DNA of 64,000 bases from Sorangium cellulosum (GTDB taxonomy: Bacteria; Myxococcota_A; Polyangia; Polyangiales; Polyangiaceae), in the NCBI RefSeq assembly GCF_004135735.1, contig NZ_CP012670.1, positions 1,798,001 to 1,862,000 of the forward strand, given 5' to 3'. Shown here piece after piece: positions 26,201 to 34,561 of this stretch. The notes below the pieces were generated by a model. That model saw only the letters and a list, made by a program, of their open reading frames with translations. It had not been told where the DNA came from and did no database searches. Numbering within the stretch: the first letter of the stretch is position 1; each line of letters begins with the position of its first letter. A program made the position numbers and the translations under genes.

Positions 26201-29200
26201 ATCTCCGCCAGGTAGAGGTCCCGGTCTGGCCCCACATGCATCTGCCCAATAAGGCCCAGGTACGCGCCGGCCGCGGGCTGCCCGTCCTGGACCGGAGGCG
26301 TGCCGAGGTTGTCCCGTCCCGCGATCGTCGTGATGACTCCATCCGTTCCGATGCGACGAACGCGGTATCCGTAGTCATCGGCGACGTAGAGCTCGCCCTG
26401 GTGCCCCACCGTGGCCGCGACAGGCCCTCGGAGCTGGGCTCGCACGGCCAGCCCTCCGTCTCCCGCGCTACCCTGCGCGCCCGTGCCGGCGATCGTCCGG
26501 ATCGTCCCCTGCACGTCGATCCGGCGCACGCGGTGGTTCCCGGTGTCGACGACGACCACGCTGCCGTCGCGCTGGAGAGCGACGCTGCGCGGATCCCGCA
26601 GAACCGCCGCCTCGGCCGGCCCGCCGTCGCCTCCGAAGCCCGACACGCCCGTGCCGGCCACCGTACGGATGACGCCGTCGGGCGCGACGCGACGGACGCT
26701 GTGATTGCCCCTGTCGGCGATGTAGACGCTGCCGTCGAGCCCCACCGCGACGCTGAACGGATGCCTCAACGTAGCCAGCGTGGCGAGGCCGCCGTCACCG
26801 CTGTACCCGGCCGCGCCGGTGCCGGCCACCGTCGTGATCGTCCCGTCGGGCGCAACCCGCCGCACACGATTGCCGCGCTGTTCGGTGATGTACAGGCTGC
26901 CGTCGGGGCCGAGCGCGAGGCCGCGCGGCACCTCGATCTGCGCGGCGGTCGCGGGCCCGCCGTCGCCGCCGCTGCCCTCCTCGCCTGTGCCGGCCACGGT
27001 CTCGATCACCCCGTCCGCGCCGACGCGCCGCACCCGGTGGTGAAACGAATCGGCAATGTAAATGCCGCCGTCCGGCGCCGCGGTCACGCCCGAGGGAGCA
27101 TAGAGCGACACCTGCGTTGCCGGCTCGCCATCGCTCAACACGCAATTTCCGCAACCGTGGCCCGCCACCGTCATCAGCACGTTGCCGAGCGCATCGGCGC
27201 GGCGACGCCGTCCGTCGCCGAGGTGAAGCACCCGCGCGATGGGCTCGTAGGCATGGTGCTCGCTCAGCGTCCAGCCGCCGAGCCCGTGAGATCGAGCGCT
27301 GAACGTGCCGAGCGCCCCGCGCCAGACCTTCCATAGCGTGACGTCGTCCCGTGTCATGGTGCCGACGATCGGCGTGCCCGAGAAGTCCGCGAACGCGCGC
27401 CTGCGCTCCGCCGGCTCCATGTAGACACCCCGGTAGACGTAGCCGACGCGCACCGTCACCGGTTGCGCGCCCTCGAGAGTGCGTCCGAAAGCGTCCTTGC
27501 CGTCCCACGAGAACGTCGTCTCACTGCTCGGCTCGCAGGGGCAGGCGAATCGCTCCTCGAAGCGCCGGCCGGCGATCTCGATGACCAGGTCGATGCGCTC
27601 GAGCGAGGCGGGCACGCCGCGGCGGCTGAGCGGGATCGTCAAGGCATAGGCGGCCTTGCGACCGGGGACGCGGTCGCTCCGGTAGTGGAGCCGGAGCGGC
27701 GTGCCCGCGATGGGCACGCTCTCGCCCAGGATCTGGTTCTCGCACTCGATGACCGAGCCTGTCTCCTCGCAGGCGTCGGGCATCGGAATCGGCGGCACCG
27801 GATCGGCCCCGCCGCCGCCGTCGTCTCCTCCTGCGCCGTCTCCGCCGCTGCTCCCGGCCCCGCCGCCGGCTCCTGTAGTGCCGCTTCCTGACCCCGTGCC
27901 TCCGCTGCCACCGCTGCTCTCGTCCCCGCCGCCGTCCGCCGCGCAGACCGGATCCATCGGCGTGCAGGCGTCCGGCGGTGGCCCCCAGGGCCAGTTCAGG
28001 TCCCACGGCGTGAAGTGATCGAGCGGTACGCGCCAGAGCGTCGTGCCTGCCGCGTAGAGCTCGGCGAGCGCCCTTCGTTCCTCGTCGGTGATGCCGAGCT
28101 CGAGCAGCGCACGGTCTTCGTCTTTCCGTCCGTCGCCGTCGACGTCGATCTCCGCCAGATCTCCCGCGACGCCGAGGATGCCGAGGATGCGGCCATTGTC
28201 GGAGGGTATCCACGCACCGAGCTGCCAGTCGTAATACCCCGCAGGCACCGCCATGCCGACCGGGAAACCGAGGAAGTTGTCGACGTAGAGCGGTACGGGC
28301 TGGGTGAGCTGCACGGCCGTTGCTCCGGCGGCCACGGCCTCGTCCACGCTGAGCTCAACCGCGTAGGTATAGGCGCTGGCGGGTGGTAGCGCAGCGGGCA
28401 TCGCGGCCGGCCCGTGCTCCCCGACCGTGTACTCCGTCGCCCGCACACTCAGCGTGGTGAGCGCCTCGGTCGTGCCATCGGGCAGGAGCATCTCCGCTCC
28501 TGTGCCGGCCGGGAAGAGCAGCGTGGCTTGACGGACGCCATCGGCATCGGCGACCACGCTGCCGCGGGCCACGGAGATCGGCGCCGGTGAGGCGAGGTCG
28601 AGGACGGTCACGTGGCTGTCGTAGGGCGTCATCACGACGTCGCCGGCCGTCACGTAGTCCTGCCACGGCACGTCGACCTGCCTCGCCACGCGCAAGTAGC
28701 CGTCCCCCTCGTACGTCATCGTGAGCGGGCCGCCGCCGTTCACGGCCATCAGGAAGGTGCCGTCGCCGAGGGTCTTTGTGGTGCCGACCTCGGGATGCGC
28801 GTCGATCGATACGGTGATGCCGGCGAGCGGCGCGCCGTCCGTCCCACGCACCTGCCCGCGAATCACCGCGGCCCGATGCGGGACGAAGGTGCCCGGGGCG
28901 ACACCGACCTGGACCGGGTTGGGTCCGGTGTACAGGAACGCCGTTGCGCTCATGAACGCGGTCGCGACCGTCCGATCGAGCACCGAGCACGACGCACGCG
29001 CGATCCCGCGCGTGGGATCGCAGGTGTCCAGCGTGCACGGGTCGCCATCGTCGATGGCTCGCGGCGAGCCGGCGACGCACGTGCCCGCGCCATCGCACGT
29101 CTCCTCGCCGTTGCACGTGTCGCTGTCCGGACACGGCGTCCCCTCTGGCGCTGGCCTGTGAACGACCCCGCTCGCCGCGTCGCAGACATCCACGGTGCAT

Positions 29201-29496
29201 GGGTTCCCGTCGTCGACCGCGGGCGGCGCACCGGCGACGCAGGCGCCTCTGCCGTCGCATGTCTCGTCCCCGTTGCACGCATCGCCGTCCGAGCACGGGG
29301 CTCCGGCTGGGGCCGCGCTCACGCTCGAGCCAGCACCTGTTGCGCTACAGGGGCCGCCGGTCGGCTCCGGCGGCGTCGTCGTGACCGATGGCGGATCCCG
29401 CGGGGAGGAATCGTCGACGCATGCGGTCAGCATGCCCGCGACGAGCAGCAGGATCCGGACACGAAAGCCGAGCAAGTGAATCATCTTTGCCCTCAT
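23209..29496 (-). CDS. Full-length RHS/NHL-repeat lipoprotein, putative polymorphic toxin
   Basis: About 2095 residues from ATG 29496 (ATG 29484 with GAGGG upstream is an alternative). Lipoprotein signal with a perfect LTAC lipobox. Then two Cys-rich CNGDETCDG repeats (residues 65-170), a carboxypeptidase-regulatory-like beta-sandwich (205-270), a Gly/Ser linker (512-572), a beta region of RHS N-terminal type (578-750), and six NHL propeller repeats (VAGTGxxGxxGDGGPA, IADxxNHxVRRV; 768-1122). About 870 residues of RHS/YD repeats follow, with the core [16 protein letters not shown] and ending in DPTGRS (near 1998). The last 95 residues are a hydrophobic segment plus a C-x3-C/C-x3-C-x5-C tip. 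The RHS shell encloses a toxic tip; here it is probably surface-displayed. Tip target unknown. It is followed by immunity 3. Confidence 0.85.
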   Translation of the reverse strand: MRAKMIHLLGFRVRILLLVAGMLTACVDDSSPRDPPSVTTTPPEPTGGPCSATGAGSSVSAAPAGAPCSDGDACNGDETCDGRGACVAGAPPAVDDGNPCTVDVCDAASGVVHRPAPEGTPCPDSDTCNGEETCDGAGTCVAGSPRAIDDGDPCTLDTCDPTRGIARASCSVLDRTVATAFMSATAFLYTGPNPVQVGVAPGTFVPHRAAVIRGQVRGTDGAPLAGITVSIDAHPEVGTTKTLGDGTFLMAVNGGGPLTMTYEGDGYLRVARQVDVPWQDYVTAGDVVMTPYDSHVTVLDLASPAPISVARGSVVADADGVRQATLLFPAGTGAEMLLPDGTTEALTTLSVRATEYTVGEHGPAAMPAALPPASAYTYAVELSVDEAVAAGATAVQLTQPVPLYVDNFLGFPVGMAVPAGYYDWQLGAWIPSDNGRILGILGVAGDLAEIDVDGDGRKDEDRALLELGITDEERRALAELYAAGTTLWRVPLDHFTPWDLNWPWGPPPDACTPMDPVCAADGGGDESSGGSGGTGSGSGTTGAGGGAGSSGGDGAGGDDGGGGADPVPPIPMPDACEETGSVIECENQILGESVPIAGTPLRLHYRSDRVPGRKAAYALTIPLSRRGVPASLERIDLVIEIAGRRFEERFACPCEPSSETTFSWDGKDAFGRTLEGAQPVTVRVGYVYRGVYMEPAERRRAFADFSGTPIVGTMTRDDVTLWKVWRGALGTFSARSHGLGGWTLSEHHAYEPIARVLHLGDGRRRRADALGNVLMTVAGHGCGNCVLSDGEPATQVSLYAPSGVTAAPDGGIYIADSFHHRVRRVGADGVIETVAGTGEEGSGGDGGPATAAQIEVPRGLALGPDGSLYITEQRGNRVRRVAPDGTITTVAGTGAAGYSGDGGLATLATLRHPFSVAVGLDGSVYIADRGNHSVRRVAPDGVIRTVAGTGVSGFGGDGGPAEAAVLRDPRSVALQRDGSVVVVDTGNHRVRRIDVQGTIRTIAGTGAQGSAGDGGLAVRAQLRGPVAATVGHQGELYVADDYGYRVRRIGTDGVITTIAGRDNLGTPPVQDGQPAAGAYLGLIGQMHVGPDRDLYLAEMNDGVNRVRRIAPPPMAGASAGEIVIPAEDGDEAYVFDGSGKHLRTVDTRTGATLFQMSYDSSGLLIAIADVDGDVTAIERDARGTPLSITGPFGQATQIALNADGYLRTVTNPEAETVTLTYGTEGLLTGLKDALDRTHTFTYDAAGLLVRDEDPAGGRKSLTRAEEPGGYGVTVSTALGRSATYHVQSRATGALARAVDLPSGLRGTATGGAGSAVTMSLPDGRALTWTPGADPRFGMLSPFARLATITTPGGRTMSIERSRTADLANPADALSFSSLVDTTTINGRSFVEIFSRAERTVTRTTPAGRQVTTTLDNRGRLVKIEVPGILPVDLTYDAHGRLEATAQGGRTSSRGYGLNGYLERVVDPLLQATTFTTDAVGRALTETRPDLEQVTFGWDAAGNRASITPPGRPSHRFGLTPVDLLASYMPPDLAGGSAPTTWGYDVDRKLGGITKPGGATISFGHDDAGRRTSATFPGGSITWSYELATGKLAGVSGPAGVSVTYGYDGHLLTDVRWSGAVAGAVHWTHDDNFRVSSESVNGAFAVSFMHDDDGLLTAAGDLVLSRDPQNGRLTGTTLGNVTETVSYNDFGELVRREAKIGGATVLLVEYERDALGRIIERTETIESETRVKGFEYDPAGRLINVFLDGALAAYYDLDANGNRLSRTSAVESEAGTYDDQDRLLTYDTKTYAYQDSGELRSRTDTATGETTLFDYSPLGHLRGVALPSGAVIEYVLDGLGRRVGKKVGGTLVKGFLYEGALRPIAELDGTGAVVARFIYGERINVPDAMIRGGVTYRILTDAIGSVRLVIDAATGTVTQRMDYDEFGRVLLDTSPGLTPFGFAGGLYDPDTGLVRFGARDYDPEVGRWTAKDPLLFDGGDTNLYGYALGDPVNRTDPTGRSAIAIPWREVLIGAGAVAGAPAVAGAGLVGLCILLAMTLDDDAADDSDSEKKRCKKIKQECIDFCSDTTLPTNDHGWLFQNCKNECLERNDCPRDS

Positions 29497-29975
29497 GAAT
29501 TTTCTCGCAGGCGCGCTGGGTTCCGACATCCACGAATGTCGCTGTGCCAGCCGAGATCATGCGGCAACAGCACGCATGCTGGCCGCGATGCGTGCGCTGG
29601 TCTCATGACCCTCCCGCGCTTCCTTCCCGATGCCAGACGCCCGCTCGAGGTCGCTGCGGAGCCTCACGCGTACTCCGGGACCGGAGCGGGCCTCGAGAGG
29701 GAGATCGGCGTGTAATGCGTGGCGGTCACGCCCGCGGCGCTCGTCAGCGTTCGTTCGTCGTGCCGTCCGTCGAGGCGAAGACAGCCCGGAAGCGAAAAGC
29801 GTTTATCCGGGAGCTCTCCGCAACTGCGGGCGCGGGATCCTGGCGTCCTGCGCAGCCGTGGGCGGACGACGAGCTCAGAGCGGCACGAGTGCGCCCGCTG
29901 GCTGGTCGCCGCGCTCACGCCGCTCGTCATCCGCTCAAGACGCGGCCACCGCCGCCCGCACGCCCGCGGATCCGC
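29497..29975. other. Intergenic region upstream of the RHS gene
   Basis: About 480 bases between the RHS start and the stop of the block B lipoprotein. Weak open frames occur on both strands but none has a coding look or ribosome site. The part next to 29496 is slightly less GC-rich and should hold the RHS promoter and the terminator-less run-through from the operon upstream. I see no clear hairpin or repeat. Confidence 0.4.
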
Positions 29976-31505
29976 CTATTCGGGAAACCGAAGCGTCTTG
30001 TGGGCCTTGCCGCCCTCTGCCACCGTCGTGCTGCCATCGTGGTTCCAGCTGGTGCCGCCCTTGCCCGGCTGTCCGGTCTCGATGGTGACGCCCTCGAGCG
30101 TGAGCTGGTCCTCGTCGAGGTAGGCGATGCCGATCGAGTCGCCGCCGCGCCCGGGGCCGCCGTAGCCGCCGGGCCCTCCTTCGCCGCCCCGGCCGCCGGA
30201 ACAGGCGGCGAGCTCATCCCGCAGCGTTCCGCCCGGTGCGCCTCGGCCGCCTTGGCCGCCGCGCTGGGGTTCCCCGCCGTCGCCGCCATCGCCGCCATAG
30301 TCCGCCGTGATCTTGGTGTCGCGCACGGTCACCCGGGCGTGAAGCGCGAGGACGCCGATGGACGGCTGTCCGTTCGCTCCCCCGCGGCCGCCGCGGCCTC
30401 CGCAACCGCCGGCTCCGCCCGAGCCTCCGCTTGGGCCTCCCTCGGAGGCCACGCCGCACCGGGCGATCCCGCCCCGGCGACCGCCCCCGCCGCCGCCACC
30501 CTGGCCCGGCGTGCCCCAGGTTCCCTCGCCTCCCGTGTCGCCCTTCCATCCGGTCTCGGTGAGGCGCCCGATGCCCGTGCCCGGCGCCCCCTGCGTTCCA
30601 GGAGCCCCGTGGCCCCCGTCGGATCCTCCGGAGCAACTGCGGTTGTCCTGCTCCCCGATACCACCGCTTCCCGGGTGCGAAGCGTCGGCAGGCTCACCGT
30701 CACCTCCATCCGCGGCGCTGTCGGGCAGCCCGTCTCCTCCCTTGCCGCCGACGCTCGTATGCCCGCTCTCGCACCGGTTCACGGGCGCAGGCCCGCCGGC
30801 GACAACGGTCGCCGAGCACGCGTCCCCACCGAACATGCCATCCGGTCCGTACGGTGGCGTGGACGGCCACCTCTCGCCATCGCGGCCTCCCGATCCTCCG
30901 CTGGCGGAGATCTCGCTCCGCAGGATCTCCACCACCGTGTTGGACTGAGCGAGCACGCCGATCGGTCCCCAGCTCTGGACATAGAGATCGGCGAGCGTCG
31001 ACACCCCATCTGCGGCCCCCCTGTCCTCGGGGCCCGCAGGCTCGACGATCACCATGGGACCGAAGACCGGCTCGTGAGAAAACGAGGACCGCTTGGGTAG
31101 ATCGCTGCGCACCCATTTCCGGCAGTCGAAGCCCCCGAGGAGATCCACGCCAGAGGGCACCCTGATCTGATGCACCACGAATCCGTCATTGCAGATGAAC
31201 ACGCGCCCTCGCCCCGTGCGCGCGAGCTCGACGGCGCGCTCGACGGTGAACACCGGCCTCGCCTTTGTGCCGGGGTTCCTGTCGTCGCCAAAACCGTAGG
31301 CTCCGGCGACGAACACGCCGCAGCCGTCGTCGAGGATATCGGCGGCGACGTGCTCGACGCAGACCGACTCCGGGGGCGGCTCGTCCTCGCACGAGGTGCC
31401 TTCACAAGGCGCCACGCCAGGGTCGTTCACGCCGGGCGCAGTTCCGCAGCCGATCGCCCAGGGGGACAGCAGAAGGACCAAGGTAGCCGCGGTGCTCTTT
31501 CTCAT
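29976..31505 (-). CDS. Gly-rich beta-helix lipoprotein, block B copy 1
   Basis: 509 residues from ATG 31505, with AGGAGA 6 bases upstream. Lipoprotein signal with Cys in SPWAIGC. The DUF1565-like N-terminal block is DGCGVFVAGAYGFGDDRNPGTK, seen in two parts, then VERAVELARTGRGRVFIC and IRVPSGVDLLGGFDC. The rest is GGxGGxG-rich with islands (SIGVLALHARVTVRDTKI, GIAYLDEDQLTLEGVTIE). It is the block B equivalent of 10666-12252: the order of islands is the same but identity is clearly lower than in the PEGA gene. Last gene of the block B lipoprotein operon. Probably an extracellular fibre-like lipoprotein. Confidence 0.75.
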   Translation of the reverse strand: MRKSTAATLVLLLSPWAIGCGTAPGVNDPGVAPCEGTSCEDEPPPESVCVEHVAADILDDGCGVFVAGAYGFGDDRNPGTKARPVFTVERAVELARTGRGRVFICNDGFVVHQIRVPSGVDLLGGFDCRKWVRSDLPKRSSFSHEPVFGPMVIVEPAGPEDRGAADGVSTLADLYVQSWGPIGVLAQSNTVVEILRSEISASGGSGGRDGERWPSTPPYGPDGMFGGDACSATVVAGGPAPVNRCESGHTSVGGKGGDGLPDSAADGGDGEPADASHPGSGGIGEQDNRSCSGGSDGGHGAPGTQGAPGTGIGRLTETGWKGDTGGEGTWGTPGQGGGGGGGRRGGIARCGVASEGGPSGGSGGAGGCGGRGGRGGANGQPSIGVLALHARVTVRDTKITADYGGDGGDGGEPQRGGQGGRGAPGGTLRDELAACSGGRGGEGGPGGYGGPGRGGDSIGIAYLDEDQLTLEGVTIETGQPGKGGTSWNHDGSTTVAEGGKAHKTLRFPE

Positions 31506-31542
31506 GTGCGTCTCCTGACGGGGGCCGCCAGCACAAGGTGGT

Positions 31543-33195
31543 TCATCGAGGCGGTTCCGGGTCTGGCGCATCGAACCGGTACCAGAACGCCGTAGTCCCG
31601 GCTCGCCCCTGGCCAACCGTGTCTTCCGCGGATGCATTGCCGCCGCGGCCACCCTTACCGGCGTCTCCGGGCAAGACCGTCGCATGCTCCGAGATGGCCA
31701 CGGAGGCGTCCAGGGAACCGATGCCGAGCGAGTGGCCCCCGAGACCGCCGCCGGCATCGCCCCCGCGGCCGCCGCGGCCGCCAAAGCCGCCTCTGCAGCC
31801 TCGCGACGTGTCGGTCAGACGAGCGTTTCCGCCAAGGCCGCCAGCAAGGCCAAAGCCTCCCCACTGGCCCGTTCCGCCGACCCCGCCATCGCCGCCCTTG
31901 GCCCCGAGGACCTTGCTGCCGGCCTCGACCGTGATGGCGCTCCCCTGCAGTGCCACGATCGCGATGCTCGCGCCGCCGTAGTCGCCCCCCTGGCCCCCTT
32001 CGCCCCCACAGCCGCCGCTGCCGCCCGATCCGCCGGCCGCACCGCCCTGGGGCCGACCTGCCGGACACGCGTTCATGGCGGAGTCGCGCCCCTTGCCGCC
32101 ACCACCCCCGCCGCCGCCCTGACCGACGCCGCCCTTCTTCCCGTCGTCTCCGCGCACGCCGACCCATCCGTCGGCGCCCAGGAGGCCAGCGCCGACCGCG
32201 CCGGCAGCGCGCTCTGCATCGGCGCCCTCTGCTCCATCCTCCCCCGCGTTGCACGGCATGCTGGACGCACCGCGGCCAGCCAGGCCGCGGTTGTCCGGAG
32301 TCCCGCTCGGTTCCGGCAGTCCTGACGCCCCGTCGCCGCCCGCCTCGAGGCCTCCATCCCCCCCGTAGCCACCCGTCGACTCGATGCCGTTGCCGCACGC
32401 GGTCACGACCGGAAGGGCGCCCGGGGCCGCGTCCGCGGTGCAGGCGTCCGCGCCGTCGTTCCCCACCACGCCGGAGCGCGCGCGGAAGCTCGGCGCGTCC
32501 TTGCCTGGCTGCCCATCCTTGCCGTTGCCCGCGAGGATCTCGCTCGCCCGCACGATCGCCCTGGCCCCGGCGCTCAGGATCATCGCGATCGACGACTTGC
32601 CATCGCTCGCGGACGCATCCGCCGCCTTGACGCGCACCCCGAAGATCATGGACGTCGCGTTGTCCCCCGCGATGACCGCATCGTCCTCCCCCCCGAGCAC
32701 CCGCACCGGGATCCCCCCGGGCGGCGCGATGACGGTGAACTCATTCGGCCCGCCGAACGATCCGTCATACGACCAATCGCCGCCGGAATCACAGCGACGG
32801 CTGCCCCAGAGGTCGACCCCTGAGGGGAGCGTGATCTTCTCCTCGAACAACCCGCCGCACGCGTACACGCGCCGGGTCGCCGCCTCGCCGTTCCCCCGTC
32901 CGCTCGCGGCGAGCCCGATCGCATGTTGCAAGGTCCTCACCGGCGCGTCCTTCGTGCCGGGATCGTTGTCATTGCCATGCTCGCTGACGAACACCCCGCA
33001 TTCATCCAGAGACGCCGCCGACGCTGGACCCCCGTCACAGGGCGACGGCTGGGGAGGAGGGCTCTCGCACAGGAAGACTTCCCCGCACCTCTCCGAGTAG
33101 CACCCCGATGTGCCAACGGCGCCGGTCAAGCCGAGCGCGACGGCCGCGAGGGCCCGAAGGCTCTCTCGACCTCGGCAGTTTGCTCTACGACGCAT
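31543..33195 (-). CDS. Gly-rich beta-helix lipoprotein, block B copy 2
   Basis: 550 residues from ATG 33195, 15 bases after the PEGA gene stop. Lipoprotein signal with Cys in GAVGTSGC. The N-terminal domain has ECGVFVSEHGNDNDPGTK, APVRTLQHAIGLAASG, RRVYACGGLFEE and ITLPSGVDLWGSRRC. It also shares an IFGVRVKAADA/SSIAMIL section with 12287-13915, which identifies it as that gene's counterpart. The C-terminal part is Gly-rich (GGSGGSGGCGGEGGQGGDYG) with islands such as ASIAIVALQGSAITVEAGSK. Same operon order as block A. Function unknown. Confidence 0.75.
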   Translation of the reverse strand: MRRRANCRGRESLRALAAVALGLTGAVGTSGCYSERCGEVFLCESPPPQPSPCDGGPASAASLDECGVFVSEHGNDNDPGTKDAPVRTLQHAIGLAASGRGNGEAATRRVYACGGLFEEKITLPSGVDLWGSRRCDSGGDWSYDGSFGGPNEFTVIAPPGGIPVRVLGGEDDAVIAGDNATSMIFGVRVKAADASASDGKSSIAMILSAGARAIVRASEILAGNGKDGQPGKDAPSFRARSGVVGNDGADACTADAAPGALPVVTACGNGIESTGGYGGDGGLEAGGDGASGLPEPSGTPDNRGLAGRGASSMPCNAGEDGAEGADAERAAGAVGAGLLGADGWVGVRGDDGKKGGVGQGGGGGGGGKGRDSAMNACPAGRPQGGAAGGSGGSGGCGGEGGQGGDYGGASIAIVALQGSAITVEAGSKVLGAKGGDGGVGGTGQWGGFGLAGGLGGNARLTDTSRGCRGGFGGRGGRGGDAGGGLGGHSLGIGSLDASVAISEHATVLPGDAGKGGRGGNASAEDTVGQGRAGTTAFWYRFDAPDPEPPR

Positions 33196-33210
33196 CAGCC
33201 TCCCTCCCCC

Positions 33211-34323
33211 TCACCATGCTCCTTCGAGGAGCACGACCGCCCGTTCGCCCGTCGTCACCGGTACGAGGCGGACGCCTCCGGTTGCCGGCGCGCCCCCGAA
33301 GACCGCGACCTCCGTGAAAAAGGAGGCCGCCGTCGCGATCCCGAACACGGCGCTCGCCGCCAGCGACACCTTGCCCAGGGTGGCGAGCAGGTCTCGCTCC
33401 TTGGCCTGGCCCTGAATCTCGGCGCACGCCGCCGGCGCGCTCGCCTCGCGGCATGCGTTGGATGCCCAGCCCTGCTCCCGGCGCACAGCGTTGGCCTCGC
33501 GCAGGTTGCTGTGCACCACATGGGCGCGCAGCAGAAAGACCGCGCCGGCCGTCGCCGTCGCCGTCGTGAGGGCGACGCCGCCGATCCGCAACGTCCCCGG
33601 CCAGGAAGCCGACGCCGCCGGCGCTTGCGCGGAGGTCGTCGCCGCCTGCGGCTCCGTGGCGGCTTTCTTCGCAACGCCGGCAGGCGCGTCCTCGCCCGTG
33701 CTGCTCTCCGCCGCGCGCGGCAACTGGAGCGCCATCTTCGTCTCCGCTCCCGCCCGCGCGTCCAGCGACTGGAATGCTTCCCCTCGGCCCCGCGCCAGGG
33801 CCCGCACCATGTGCATGCCAGGCTCGAAGAACAGCCTGTACGTCCGCCTGGGCCGGCCGATGGGCGTGCCATCGATGAGCACCTCGGCGTCCGGCGGATC
33901 CACCGATAGATAGAGCGTCGCGACGCGCTTCACCGCGTCGGCCAGTCCTTTTCCAAATCGCTTTTGCTGCGCAGGAGAGAGCGCCTTGCGCCGCTCGAGG
34001 CTCCACGCCAGGTGCTCCGCCGCATCCCGGTACTTGCGCAGCTCGAGCTCGCAGAGCCCCAGCTCTCCGGCGATCTCGGCGGCCTCTCTCTCCGTGTCCC
34101 ATGTCGCGTCGATCGCCTCGAAGGCCGCCTTGTAGGCGGCGTGCGCCGCGGCCCACTGTCCCGATGCCCGAGCTCGCCGCGCGCGGCGAAGATCGTCCTT
34201 TACGATCGAACGGACGCTTCCTCCGGGTGCCGGATTGCGGTCTTCCGCACGGACCGGTTGCGTCATGCCGATCGTGACGCCAAGCATCAGGCCTATCCAC
34301 AGCGATTGCGCCGCGAAACGCAT
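33211..34323 (-). CDS. PEGA-domain envelope protein, block B
   Basis: 370 residues from ATG 34323. Residues 1 to about 245 (signal peptide, tetratricopeptide-like helices, PEGA domain and Ala-rich linker) are almost identical to the block A protein. Then the sequences diverge: the loop here is SNLREANAVRREQGWASNAC and the C-terminus ends in RAVVLLEGAW. The nucleotide identity continues upstream through the divergent control region to the IS insertion at 34562. The sharp change from near identity to divergence suggests recent gene conversion or a crossover. Its divergent sigma gene is destroyed, so expression may depend on the block A sigma or on an IS promoter. Confidence 0.75.
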   Translation of the reverse strand: MRFAAQSLWIGLMLGVTIGMTQPVRAEDRNPAPGGSVRSIVKDDLRRARRARASGQWAAAHAAYKAAFEAIDATWDTEREAAEIAGELGLCELELRKYRDAAEHLAWSLERRKALSPAQQKRFGKGLADAVKRVATLYLSVDPPDAEVLIDGTPIGRPRRTYRLFFEPGMHMVRALARGRGEAFQSLDARAGAETKMALQLPRAAESSTGEDAPAGVAKKAATEPQAATTSAQAPAASASWPGTLRIGGVALTTATATAGAVFLLRAHVVHSNLREANAVRREQGWASNACREASAPAACAEIQGQAKERDLLATLGKVSLAASAVFGIATAASFFTEVAVFGGAPATGGVRLVPVTTGERAVVLLEGAW

Positions 34324-34561
34324 GCATGGACCGTACTTGCGCTAGCCGCACGGCGTCAATCGCGATGAAAAGCGTCACAACGTGAACGGTTGGATGACAA
34401 GATCTCGCCCGACGGCGGAATGCAGCCGTCGGTTCGCCGCTGCGCGGGCCGCCATGCCCCACGTTGCACACCACCTCAGCGCCGGCGGTGCGGTCTCCCA
34501 TCGCGGGCGGTGCGGTCCTGCATTTTCTTGAAGCACTCCCGCCGGCTCAGGTGTTCTACCG

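Noticed and set aside
23275..27336. Several long plus-strand frames opposite the RHS gene (up to about 790 codons)
   Set aside because: They repeat the RHS repeats in antisense, have Arg/Val/Pro-rich composition and no starts with ribosome sites.
29664..29930. 88-codon minus-strand frame upstream of the RHS gene
   Set aside because: No ribosome site, no recognisable motif and no coupling with neighbours.
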